From Methanobacteriota archaeon (GTDB lineage Archaea > Thermoplasmatota > Poseidoniia > Poseidoniales > Poseidoniaceae), in the NCBI GenBank assembly GCA_002726845.1, contig PBSP01000071.1, positions 1 through 15,514 on the forward strand: 15,514 nucleotides of DNA, in the 5' to 3' direction. The notes under the pieces are model-generated. The model made no database searches. It saw only the letters and a program-made list of their open reading frames with translations, and was not told the origin of the DNA. The translations under genes were made by a program, and so were the position numbers. Positions 7,179 to 13,516 of this stretch are shown here, piece after piece; positions within the stretch are counted from its first letter, which is position 1; every line of letters begins with the position of its first letter.

Positions 7179-7385
7179 GGCTTCAATTAAGAGCGCATCA
7201 ACAGGGCAACTTGGGAGACAATATTCGCAGTATGTACACTGCGCTTGCTCGATTAGAGCGAGAAGTCCTTTCATGCTTAGAGCACTTGTTGGGCACAGGC
7301 CTATGCAAGCGCCACAACCGTAGCAAACGTCTTCATTTACAGTAAAATGAAGCTGAGCCATGAAAGTTCCACTCGTAACTCTCAT
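7173..7385 (-). CDS. Small 2[4Fe-4S] ferredoxin
   Basis: This is a small electron carrier in the cytosol. The frame from the ATG at 7385 gives 70 residues with two complete cluster motifs. The first is CYGCGACIGLCP (Cys 21, 24, 27, 31) and the second is CTYCEYCLPSCP (Cys 50, 53, 56, 60). Both have the C-x2-C-x2-C-x3-CP pattern of bacterial-type 2[4Fe-4S] ferredoxins, and nothing else is attached. AGAAGGT six bases upstream supports the start at 7385. A later ATG at 7361 (62 residues) is possible, and the longer open frame to 7460 has no family support. It is the first gene of the operon with the flavoprotein and alaX. The four-base gap and fused stop/Shine-Dalgarno site suggest it is made together with the flavoprotein and probably reduces it. 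Confidence 0.92.
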   Translation of the reverse strand: MRVTSGTFMAQLHFTVNEDVCYGCGACIGLCPTSALSMKGLLALIEQAQCTYCEYCLPSCPVDALLIEAR

Positions 7386-7420
7386 ATTTGACCTTCTGTA
7401 AGATGAACTGAAAATTTTTG

Positions 7421-7428
7421 ATTTATTT
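7421..7428 (-). promoter_or_regulatory. TATA-like box of the ferredoxin operon
   Basis: Minus-strand AAATAAAT lies about 40 bases before the ferredoxin ATG at 7385. Transcription would start near 7399, leaving a short leader that contains AGAAGGT. The surrounding sequence is A/T-rich, so chance matches are easy. Confidence 0.4.
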
Positions 7429-7523
7429 TCGAGAAGAAACAAATTCGTGAAAAATACCAAAGCAAATCAATTCGTATTGAAACACCCCCTTGTTTCCACT
7501 AGAAGAGCAATATGTTGATCATA

Positions 7524-7561
7524 AAGAAAAACAACACAAGTAATTGTATAAGAAAAACAAC
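7524..7561. repeat. 12-base direct repeat AAGAAAAACAAC, two copies, 26 bases apart
   Basis: Exact copies lie at 7524-7535 and 7550-7561, both preceded by ATA-like bases. They sit between the divergently transcribed ferredoxin operon and the beta-CASP nuclease gene. The period of 26 bases is about two and a half helical turns. They could be paired binding sites for a regulator of either gene, or a product of A-rich low-complexity sequence. Confidence 0.5.
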
Positions 7562-7628
7562 GTCCACTTGAATTTTGTCGCGAGTAGTGTATATTGTTAT
7601 GGGTATCTTACTATGAAAAATCGCTATC

Positions 7629-7648
7629 GGAACTCCCTTTAAAGTTCC
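7629..7648 (+). promoter_or_regulatory. Inverted repeat enclosing a TATA-like TTTAAA
   Basis: GGAACT (7629-7634) and AGTTCC (7643-7648) flank CCCTTTAA, so a TATA-like TTTAAA is buried in a dyad. It lies about 67 bases before the nuclease ATG, which would give a leader of about 40 bases. The arrangement is what an operator over a core promoter looks like, but a 6-base arm can arise by chance. Confidence 0.35.
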
Positions 7649-7706
7649 AATGGAAAACAAGGGGTGTGACCCACAAGTTCATTCATGAAGGTTTTTTGGA
7701 AGGAGT

Positions 7707-9017
7707 ATGGTCGTTTATGCTCCTGGACGAACATCTACGTATCCAGAGAACCCACCGGACAAAGGATTGCGTTATCACTTTCTTGGAGGAGCAGACGAAG
7801 TTGGTAATGTGGGAGTTGTTCTCGAGGATCCCTCAATGAATCGGCTTCTGTTGGATTATGGACTCGCTCCAACGAAACCGCCACGTTATCCCCACGAAGC
7901 TCCCTACGTTACAGATGCAATTGTAACTCACTCTCATATCGATCATTTAGGAATGGTTCCTTGGTTGTCATCAAATTACAACACAACTCTTCATGCAACA
8001 GAATTAACTGCAGCTATTTCAGAAATGATGTGGTATGATTGTCATAAAATATCATCAATAGAAGGCTATCCGCTTCCTTGGGATAAACGAGACATTGACA
8101 TTGCTTTGTCTTCATGGAAAACTCATTCTTACAATAAAAATTGGAATCTTGGTGATTGGAACTTAGAATTACATCGTGCAGGACATATTCCCGGTGCAGC
8201 GATGCTCCATGTTGAAACACCAGAACGATCGGTACTGTTTTCAGGTGATTTCGATACTCGAGATTCACAATTAACTGTTGGTGCAAAGCCGATAAAATCA
8301 GATGTGTTGTTTATCGAAGGCACGTATGGAGGTCGTGATCACCCTCGTCAACAAGATGAAATTGAACGCTTTGTACAACGTGTCGTTGAGATAACCGATC
8401 GAGGTGGTACAGCACTCATTCCTGCTTTCGCAAACGGTCGTACGCAAGATATCGTTATGCTTCTTCACAAGTACTTACCCGAACTTGATGTCCACGTAGA
8501 TGGCATGGGGAAAAGAGTTGCAAAATTGCAAATGGAACATCCAGAAATGCTACGAGATCCTTCAGCCCTCGAATCAGCCTGGCGTTGGTGTCGCCGTGTT
8601 TCTAGCAAATCCGATCGTAAAAAAGCTCTCAATGCCGATGTTATTGTTTCAACCTCTGGCATGCTAGACGGTGGACCTGCTATTTGGTATCTTAACCGTT
8701 TACGTCATGATAGGAGGAACGCAGTGATTTTTACAGGCTATCAAGCAATTAATACTGGCGGAAGAAAACTACTCGAGGAACGACGCGTACCAATTTTCGG
8801 GAAAATTACAAACATCGAGCTTGAAGTCGATCAATTCTCGTTTTCCACACATGCCGGCCATCAAGAGATTATCGATTTTGCCGAAGCATGTCAAGCAGAA
8901 GATGTCATCATTTACCATTCAGATCCAAACACGGCACGACCAGCCCTTGCTAAGTCTCTTGAAGCAAACGGTCATCGAGTCCATCTTCCAGAAAATGGAG
9001 TTTCTAAAATAATTTAA
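7707..9017 (+). CDS. Metallo-beta-lactamase/beta-CASP ribonuclease, archaeal CPSF type (aCPSF2-like)
   Basis: This is a predicted zinc-dependent RNA endonuclease or 5'-3' exonuclease of RNA processing and decay, related to eukaryotic CPSF73 and to RNase J. All metal-binding motifs are present: HSHIDH (His75, His77, Asp79, His80), GH at 159-160, and SGDF (Asp181). The beta-CASP insert shows motif A (Glu204 in FIEGTYGG), motif B (His382 in STHAGH) and motif C with a His (His404 in IIYHSDP), as in RNA-specific members. There are no N-terminal KH domains, so it is the short class of about 430 residues and not aCPSF1. An in-frame TGA at 7686 leaves ATG 7707 as the only start. AAGGAG at 7700-7705 lies just one base from that ATG, which is unusually close. 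It may act alone or as a dimer, as this class does. Confidence 0.92.
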   Translation: MVVYAPGRTSTYPENPPDKGLRYHFLGGADEVGNVGVVLEDPSMNRLLLDYGLAPTKPPRYPHEAPYVTDAIVTHSHIDHLGMVPWLSSNYNTTLHATELTAAISEMMWYDCHKISSIEGYPLPWDKRDIDIALSSWKTHSYNKNWNLGDWNLELHRAGHIPGAAMLHVETPERSVLFSGDFDTRDSQLTVGAKPIKSDVLFIEGTYGGRDHPRQQDEIERFVQRVVEITDRGGTALIPAFANGRTQDIVMLLHKYLPELDVHVDGMGKRVAKLQMEHPEMLRDPSALESAWRWCRRVSSKSDRKKALNADVIVSTSGMLDGGPAIWYLNRLRHDRRNAVIFTGYQAINTGGRKLLEERRVPIFGKITNIELEVDQFSFSTHAGHQEIIDFAEACQAEDVIIYHSDPNTARPALAKSLEANGHRVHLPENGVSKII

Positions 9018-9079
9018 TTTGCTGTAGGCGAAAACCATCTATACTGATTTTTACCAATATACGTTCGAAGGTGAAGCAT

Positions 9080-10048
9080 TTGTCTACCAAGACAAGTAAT
9101 GAAGAAGATTCTGAAACCCTTCGTGAGTATGCAGAATGGCGATTTAAAAAAAGTGATTCTGAAGATTTTTCAGAATGGCTTGAAAAGGAGGCTAAAAACG
9201 ATCCTGCGTTGAAGAAGTATTTTATCGCTACAAAAAACACTCCACAAAGTAGTATAATTATGGATTCGGAAGAAATTGATTCAGATAAGGTTTCTAAAAA
9301 AGGAACCTCTGATTCATTAACAAAAGCCAATGACGATTTTACTTCGGGCATGACTTTGAAAGAGGCGCAAGAGATTGCTGCTGAGAAGGCGGAAGCTGAA
9401 CGAATTGCTGCTGAGAAGAAAGCAGCCGCTGAGAGAGCTAAGGCTGAGAAGAAGGCTCTAAGAGAAGCTTTGAAGAAAGCCAAAGCTGCAGAGAAGGAGG
9501 CTGCGGAAAAAACCATAACGATTGAAGAAAAGATTCTCGATGTTGAGGACAAAGAAGATACAGAGTTAACAGAGAATATTAACGAGGTTCTACGTTGGCG
9601 TTTTGAGAAGAGCGAATCTAAGGACTATTCTGAATGGCTTGAAAATGAGGCAAAACACGATCCTGTGGTAAAACAACATCTCCTTACCACCAACGTACTA
9701 CTAGTCACAGAAGAAGGTGCGCTCATAGGTCAATCACCATCATCCAAGCCGTCCAAGACAGAACCACCCTCTCTTTTGGAAGGCATCGTCCTGTTTTTGC
9801 TTTGTCTGCTCTTCCTTCCTATCTTTTTCATTTTTGGTTTCTTTGCTCCAAATTTATTCTTTGTTGTTATTATTTTTGCAGTACTCCTATCACTTACCAT
9901 CATTCCAAACCTCTGGGCCCCTGAAGCCGATTACATGTCAGGAAAGGAAATGTATGTCATACTCTTTATACTGCTTATCTTGTTTTGCGTATACTTCTTT
10001 TATTTAGGAACCTCAGTGGAAATGTGTTTCATGTTCTGTGAAGAATAA
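9080..10048 (+). CDS. Membrane protein with two WRF/SEWLE repeats flanking a coiled coil
   Basis: I do not recognise the family. A motif of about 35 residues occurs twice, at residues 14-48 and 167-201, with 19 of 35 positions identical. The shared core is WRF-x-KS-x-S-x-D-(F/Y)-SEWLE-x-EAK-x-DP. Between the copies lies an Ala/Glu/Lys-rich segment (about 92-145) with repeated IAAEK units, predicted to be a long charged helix or coiled coil of TolA-like composition. The C-terminus has three hydrophobic segments (about 234-258, 260-279 and 292-310) and a short tail with Cys residues. Topology would place the repeats and coiled coil on one side of the membrane. The start is probably the TTG at 9080, because AAGGTGA (9068-9074) lies 5 bases before it. 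The GTG at 9071, adding three residues, lies within that site. A possible TATA-like ATCTATACT lies at 9039-9047. A tethering or scaffold role is speculation. Confidence 0.8.
   Translation: MSTKTSNEEDSETLREYAEWRFKKSDSEDFSEWLEKEAKNDPALKKYFIATKNTPQSSIIMDSEEIDSDKVSKKGTSDSLTKANDDFTSGMTLKEAQEIAAEKAEAERIAAEKKAAAERAKAEKKALREALKKAKAAEKEAAEKTITIEEKILDVEDKEDTELTENINEVLRWRFEKSESKDYSEWLENEAKHDPVVKQHLLTTNVLLVTEEGALIGQSPSSKPSKTEPPSLLEGIVLFLLCLLFLPIFFIFGFFAPNLFFVVIIFAVLLSLTIIPNLWAPEADYMSGKEMYVILFILLILFCVYFFYLGTSVEMCFMFCEE
9119..9223 (+). repeat. Coding repeat copy 1 (WRF...SEWLE...DP motif)
   Basis: This is the first of two diverged in-frame copies of a 35-codon unit; the partner is at 9578-9682. Protein identity is 19 of 35. 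Synonymous codons differ often (for example TGGCGATTT against TGGCGTTTT), so the duplication is old and kept at the protein level. Confidence 0.7.
9578..9682 (+). repeat. Coding repeat copy 2 (WRF...SEWLE...DP motif)
   Basis: This is the second copy of the 35-codon unit, placed between the coiled coil and the membrane segments. It keeps W, R, F, S, D, SEWLE, EAK and DP of copy 1. Confidence 0.7.
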
Positions 10049-10135
10049 GAAGTTCTCCTGCCATTCCCAGACGGTTAAATTGGAACCATTTATCGAAGGC
10101 ATTGAATACATATACCTACAGCGCCTGTTGGTAAC

Positions 10136-10426
10136 ATGGCCGCAAAAGCACCAGGTGGAAAGAAGCGCCCACGAAGAAAGCGAAAGTTGAGACTTTCTCT
10201 TCGTCAAAACAAGATTAAGAAGGCCGACAGTTACACAGATTCACTAGGATGGTCAACCGATGTTGGCAGAACCCTTGAGGAAGCACCGAAAAAAGCGGAG
10301 CCTGAAATTATCCTAATTCAATGCGATATGTGCGGATGCCGTCTGAAAATACCAAAACCAAAACGTTCTCGATATACAGTGACCTGCTCATATCCTGAGT
10401 GCAATCACGTCATGTCGTTCGATTGA
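10136..10426 (+). CDS. Small basic protein with C-terminal zinc ribbon
   Basis: This 96-residue protein has a very basic N-terminus (GGKKRPRRKRKLRLSLRQNK, residues 7-26), an acidic linker and a C-terminal metal-binding module. The candidate ligands are Cys63, Cys66 and Cys68 in CDMCGC, then Cys84, Cys89 and His91 in CSYPECNH. One knuckle therefore has C-x2-C-x-C and the other C-x4-C-x-H, looser than a classic C-x2-C/C-x2-C ribbon. The segment between them (RLKIPKPKRSRYTVTC) resembles the strand pattern of small zinc ribbons. A nucleic-acid-binding role is inferred from the basic tail plus ribbon; no named family is recognised. A TATA-like CATATACC at 10109-10116 would make its mRNA nearly leaderless. 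It ends 6 bases from the convergent permease gene. Confidence 0.75.
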   Translation: MAAKAPGGKKRPRRKRKLRLSLRQNKIKKADSYTDSLGWSTDVGRTLEEAPKKAEPEIILIQCDMCGCRLKIPKPKRSRYTVTCSYPECNHVMSFD

Positions 10427-10432
10427 TAAGGA

Positions 10433-11206
10433 TTATATCCCAAACAAATCTAAGATCTGCCTCAACGAGGCTATGAGCATAACAACGATGAGTGTGTTTC
10501 GAACACCTTTTTGTGAAAATTTGTTTGAACCAAGCTTCGATCCTACGAACCCTCCAATCAACACAGCTACTGCAAACGGTAGTAGAATCTCCCATTCGAG
10601 AATTAATTGACCAGATACAGAACTTCCAATCAACCCTGAAAGGGAATTTACCCAGATGAAAAGAGCGGCCACGCCGGCAGTTGTTTTCGCATCACTCCAC
10701 CCAAACAATAGGATGAGTGGTGAGAGAAAGATCCCCCCACCTACACCGATGATTCCACTAAGAAAACCGATGAATGCACCAACGACCAACGCAACCCAAA
10801 GTGGTGGGATGTTTGTGAATACTTCTGATGAATCGTTTCGCTTTGTTGTATGCAGTTTCCATGCAGCAATCATCAAGGTCAACGCCAGTAGTGTATCGTA
10901 AAGCTGTTCATTAACTTCAACATAACCACCAAAAAAGGCTGCAGGGATGCTTGCAATAATGAATGGTGTTGCCAATTTAAGGTTGAAAAATGCACTTTTT
11001 TTGTATGTGATGAACGCAATTCCTGCGACTAAAAGATTCAAACTCCAGGCATGTTGTTTCAGCCATACCGAATTGTTCGATGCATACGCTGTGAGTGATA
11101 ACACTGCAAGATATCCTGATGCACCACCATGACCAACACTTGCATAGAGGGCCGCAATAACGAACAAGGCTAAGAGAAGGGCGAATTCTCCAAGCAGTTC
11201 TTCCAT
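10433..11206 (-). CDS. TauE/SafE-family membrane permease
   Basis: This is a predicted transporter of sulfur-containing or organic anions such as sulfite, sulfoacetate or related compounds; members of this family differ in substrate, so none can be named here. The family's duplicated glycine-rich helical motifs are present: ASVGHGGASGYLAVL near residues 22-36 and FLSGIIGVGGGIFLSPLILLFG near 147-168. About eight hydrophobic segments span the 257 residues, which is the usual size. No signal peptide is expected. No sulfur-metabolism gene lies beside it, so context does not help with substrate. The ATG at 11206 is followed at once by the first helix and has no obvious ribosome site, so a leaderless transcript is possible. 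The gene is transcribed divergently from moeA, with 188 bases between their starts. Confidence 0.9.
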   Translation of the reverse strand: MEELLGEFALLLALFVIAALYASVGHGGASGYLAVLSLTAYASNNSVWLKQHAWSLNLLVAGIAFITYKKSAFFNLKLATPFIIASIPAAFFGGYVEVNEQLYDTLLALTLMIAAWKLHTTKRNDSSEVFTNIPPLWVALVVGAFIGFLSGIIGVGGGIFLSPLILLFGWSDAKTTAGVAALFIWVNSLSGLIGSSVSGQLILEWEILLPFAVAVLIGGFVGSKLGSNKFSQKGVRNTLIVVMLIASLRQILDLFGI

Positions 11207-11353
11207 ACATATTGCTGTGTACGCTAGATGAATAGTTTGTTGGATTTTGATTTTTCACATATCTCTCATTTTTATCAATTCAAAACACCCAATATTGCCG
11301 CTATTGCTGAAGAATTTTGTATGAATCACCACCTTGGTTCCCAAGATACATTC

Positions 11354-11359
11354 TTTAAT
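11354..11359 (+). promoter_or_regulatory. TATA-like element before moeA
   Basis: TTTAAT is centred about 38 bases before the chosen moeA ATG, within the range expected for a transcript with a leader of about a dozen bases carrying GAGG. The 188-base gap between the permease and moeA shows no other clear signal apart from a 5-base dyad (CTTGG/CCAAG, 11333-11345). Confidence 0.3.
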
Positions 11360-11394
11360 CGGGTTTGATGAGAAATGAGCAAAGAGGCTTAGGT

Positions 11395-12600
11395 ATGAAG
11401 GAAGTACCCTATTTCTTATCTTTGGATCAAGCCATCCATCTTTCTTCAAAACACAAACTAACCCCAACGCTTGAATACGTTCCACTAAACGATGCTCATC
11501 AACGAATTCTTTTCGAGGACATAAAATCAAAAGTCAACGATCCACCATTCGATAATTCAGCAATGGACGGTTTTGCTGTTCGTTTTGAGGATACAAATAC
11601 TTCACCAGTAACCCTTCCTATTGTTGCTACTTCGCAAGCTTCTGCAGGCGATCAAAATCTTTCATTAAAACAAGGCGAAGCCATTCGAATCATGACAGGG
11701 GCCCCAATGCCAATTGGTGCAGATGCAATCATTCCAGTTGAACTTTGTACTGTTGATGGTATGGAGGTCACTTTGAACGAACCCTCCAAACCCCATTTCA
11801 TTCGTAAGTGTGGGGAGAACATTGGCAAAGACGAGGTTGGTCTGGTGAAGGGCACATATCTTACCCCCCAAGCGATTTCAATGTGTGCTACAATGGGGTA
11901 TGCTTCTCTACCAGTCGTTAAACAACTACGAATCGGAATCATGTGTACTGGTGATGAGTTGAAAATACCGGGTGAAGAATTAAAATTTGGTGAAATTTAC
12001 GAGTCAAACTCTTACGGTCTTACAGGTCTTGTGAAAATGCTTGGACATACACCAATACGTTACTCATCGGTTGTTGATTCCATTGAAGCGCTTCGCGAGC
12101 AATTCGATAAGGCAGCATCAGAATGCGACCTTTTCATTACTTCTGGTGGAGTTTCAATGGGGGAATGGGACTTTGTTCGCAAACTGATGGAAGATGAGGG
12201 AGACGTTGTGTTTTGGAGAGTTAAATTACGTCCAGGTTCGCCTCCGTTGTTTGGGCATTGGAACGGGACTCCGATGTTTGGTTTACCGGGAAATCCAGTG
12301 AGCAGCCATGTTGTCTTCCGTATGCTGGTCGTTCCCTATTTACGTGCTTCACTGGAAACACCCTTCCCCTACGACCGCGTTGTACATGCACGACTCGCAT
12401 CGAAGTTACGCTCGACAGAGGATTGCTTGACACTCCGTCGCGTGAGTCTTAAATCCACCAAAGACGGTTTCGTAGCTGAACAGCACAAACACCAAGGCTC
12501 AGGGAACATTGATAGCTTATCTCAAGCGGACGGTTTGACACTTTTACAACCAGGTCAATCAGGGGCAATTGGAGAGATCATTGAAGTTCTTTTGTTATAA
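11395..12600 (+). CDS. moeA: Molybdopterin molybdotransferase MoeA
   Basis: MoeA inserts molybdate (or tungstate in some archaea) into adenylated molybdopterin, the last step of molybdenum-cofactor synthesis. All family motifs are intact: PPFDNSAMDGFAV (50-62), MTGAPMPIGADAIIPVE (100-116), TGDEL (185-189), GEIYESNSYGL (199-209), TSGGVSMGEWDF (249-260), KLRPGSP (277-283) and GLPGNP (296-301). Domain order follows MoeA: two N-terminal domains, the MogA-like catalytic domain and a C-terminal beta domain. The length is 401 residues from the ATG at 11395, chosen because GAGG lies 7 bases upstream and family similarity starts there. Earlier TTG/ATG codons at 11365-11370 would add about ten residues. 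No other Mo-cofactor gene or molybdoenzyme is in the window. The rluA-like gene follows after 10 bases with a ribosome site abutting the moeA stop. Confidence 0.95.
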   Translation: MKEVPYFLSLDQAIHLSSKHKLTPTLEYVPLNDAHQRILFEDIKSKVNDPPFDNSAMDGFAVRFEDTNTSPVTLPIVATSQASAGDQNLSLKQGEAIRIMTGAPMPIGADAIIPVELCTVDGMEVTLNEPSKPHFIRKCGENIGKDEVGLVKGTYLTPQAISMCATMGYASLPVVKQLRIGIMCTGDELKIPGEELKFGEIYESNSYGLTGLVKMLGHTPIRYSSVVDSIEALREQFDKAASECDLFITSGGVSMGEWDFVRKLMEDEGDVVFWRVKLRPGSPPLFGHWNGTPMFGLPGNPVSSHVVFRMLVVPYLRASLETPFPYDRVVHARLASKLRSTEDCLTLRRVSLKSTKDGFVAEQHKHQGSGNIDSLSQADGLTLLQPGQSGAIGEIIEVLLL

Positions 12601-12610
12601 GGTGGACGCA

Positions 12611-13495
12611 ATGAAAAAAAAGGTCCAATCAACCAACACTCTTCTTGATGTGCTCAAGCAAATGCTACCGCAGACAAGTAGCAATACACTACGAAAGATG
12701 CTCACCAATCAACGCATTACAGTGGATGGCGAGACAATCCACCGTGCAAAACACACGGTTGAGAAAGACCAAACCGTGGAAATACATCCAAAACCAAAAC
12801 ATTCGGTCGAGGAAGATCGAAAAGAGAATGCAAAATCATTGAACTTGGACGTTTTGTTTGAGGACGAAAGCATTCTTGTTGTCGACAAACCCGCAAATTT
12901 ACTTTCAGTAGCTACTGATCGACTGGAGACAGACACTCTACACAATCGATGTGTCGAATACTGTCAAACTGAAAACAAAAAGAATTGGTGTTACATTGTC
13001 CATCGGTTGGATAAAGCAACATCTGGGGTAATGGTTTTTGCAAAAACAGAAACCTCAAAAAAAGATTTACAACAACAATTCGCAGACCAAATGGTTCATC
13101 GCCACTATGTAGCACTTGTCGAGGGTCAATCATCACCTGGTCGTGCAGATCATCATCTTATCGAAGACAAGAATTTACGCGTTTTTATTTCTGATAAGAA
13201 GACGAAAACAAGCAAACGCGCCGTTACTACATGGGACGTAATTGAACAGAGTGAAACAGAAACCCTGCTTTATGTTGTCATCGAAACGGGCCGCCGCCAC
13301 CAAATTCGAGTAGCGATGGCAGAAAACGGAACACCGGTCGTTGGAGACCGAATGCATGGATCAACGACCAATTTGTATGGGCGCATTTGCCTTCATGCAA
13401 TTTCCTTAGAATTTCTTCATCCAGTGACTGATGACCCTGTGCGATTTGAGTCTGATTTCAACCCTGCGTGGAGGCACGGATTGAAGAACCCTTGA
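12611..13495 (+). CDS. RluA-family pseudouridine synthase with N-terminal S4 domain
   Basis: This enzyme would convert a specific uridine in rRNA or tRNA to pseudouridine. Residues about 8-60 form an S4-like RNA-binding domain (LLDVLKQMLP...LRKMLTNQRITVDG). The catalytic domain follows with VVDKPANLLS (90-99), the HRLDKATSG motif holding the catalytic Asp134, ETGRRHQIRV (225-234) and the closing LHAISLEFLHP (261-271). At 294 residues it is close to the normal RluA/C/D size. The ATG at 12611 is chosen because GGTGG at 12601-12605 directly follows the moeA stop and sits 5 bases away. An upstream non-ATG start at 12569 would overlap moeA. The RluA family is mainly bacterial and eukaryotic, so in an archaeon a transferred gene is likely. 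The target base cannot be told from sequence. It is probably co-transcribed with moeA and perhaps uvrA. Confidence 0.92.
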   Translation: MKKKVQSTNTLLDVLKQMLPQTSSNTLRKMLTNQRITVDGETIHRAKHTVEKDQTVEIHPKPKHSVEEDRKENAKSLNLDVLFEDESILVVDKPANLLSVATDRLETDTLHNRCVEYCQTENKKNWCYIVHRLDKATSGVMVFAKTETSKKDLQQQFADQMVHRHYVALVEGQSSPGRADHHLIEDKNLRVFISDKKTKTSKRAVTTWDVIEQSETETLLYVVIETGRRHQIRVAMAENGTPVVGDRMHGSTTNLYGRICLHAISLEFLHPVTDDPVRFESDFNPAWRHGLKNP

Positions 13496-13516
13496 CGACC
13501 CGGTACAGTTGTTCAT

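Noticed and set aside
7594..7839. 81-codon plus-strand frame overlapping the start of the beta-CASP nuclease gene
   Set aside because: More than half of it overlaps the well-supported nuclease frame in another phase; no motif and no ribosome site.
9374..9418. 15-base direct repeat ATTGCTGCTGAGAAG, two copies 30 bases apart
   Set aside because: It encodes repeated IAAEK units of the coiled coil and is explained by the protein repeat, not by a separate DNA element.
9004..9552. Long antisense frame (182 codons) opposite the coiled-coil gene, Ala/Ser/Phe-rich
   Set aside because: Its composition is what the complement of GCT/GAG/AAG-rich codons gives; no start signal, and the plus-strand protein has clear repeats, membrane segments and a ribosome site.
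12569..12610. Upstream extension of the pseudouridine synthase frame into moeA
   Set aside because: It would overlap the moeA C-terminus and has no ribosome site, whereas ATG 12611 has GGTGG 5 bases upstream.
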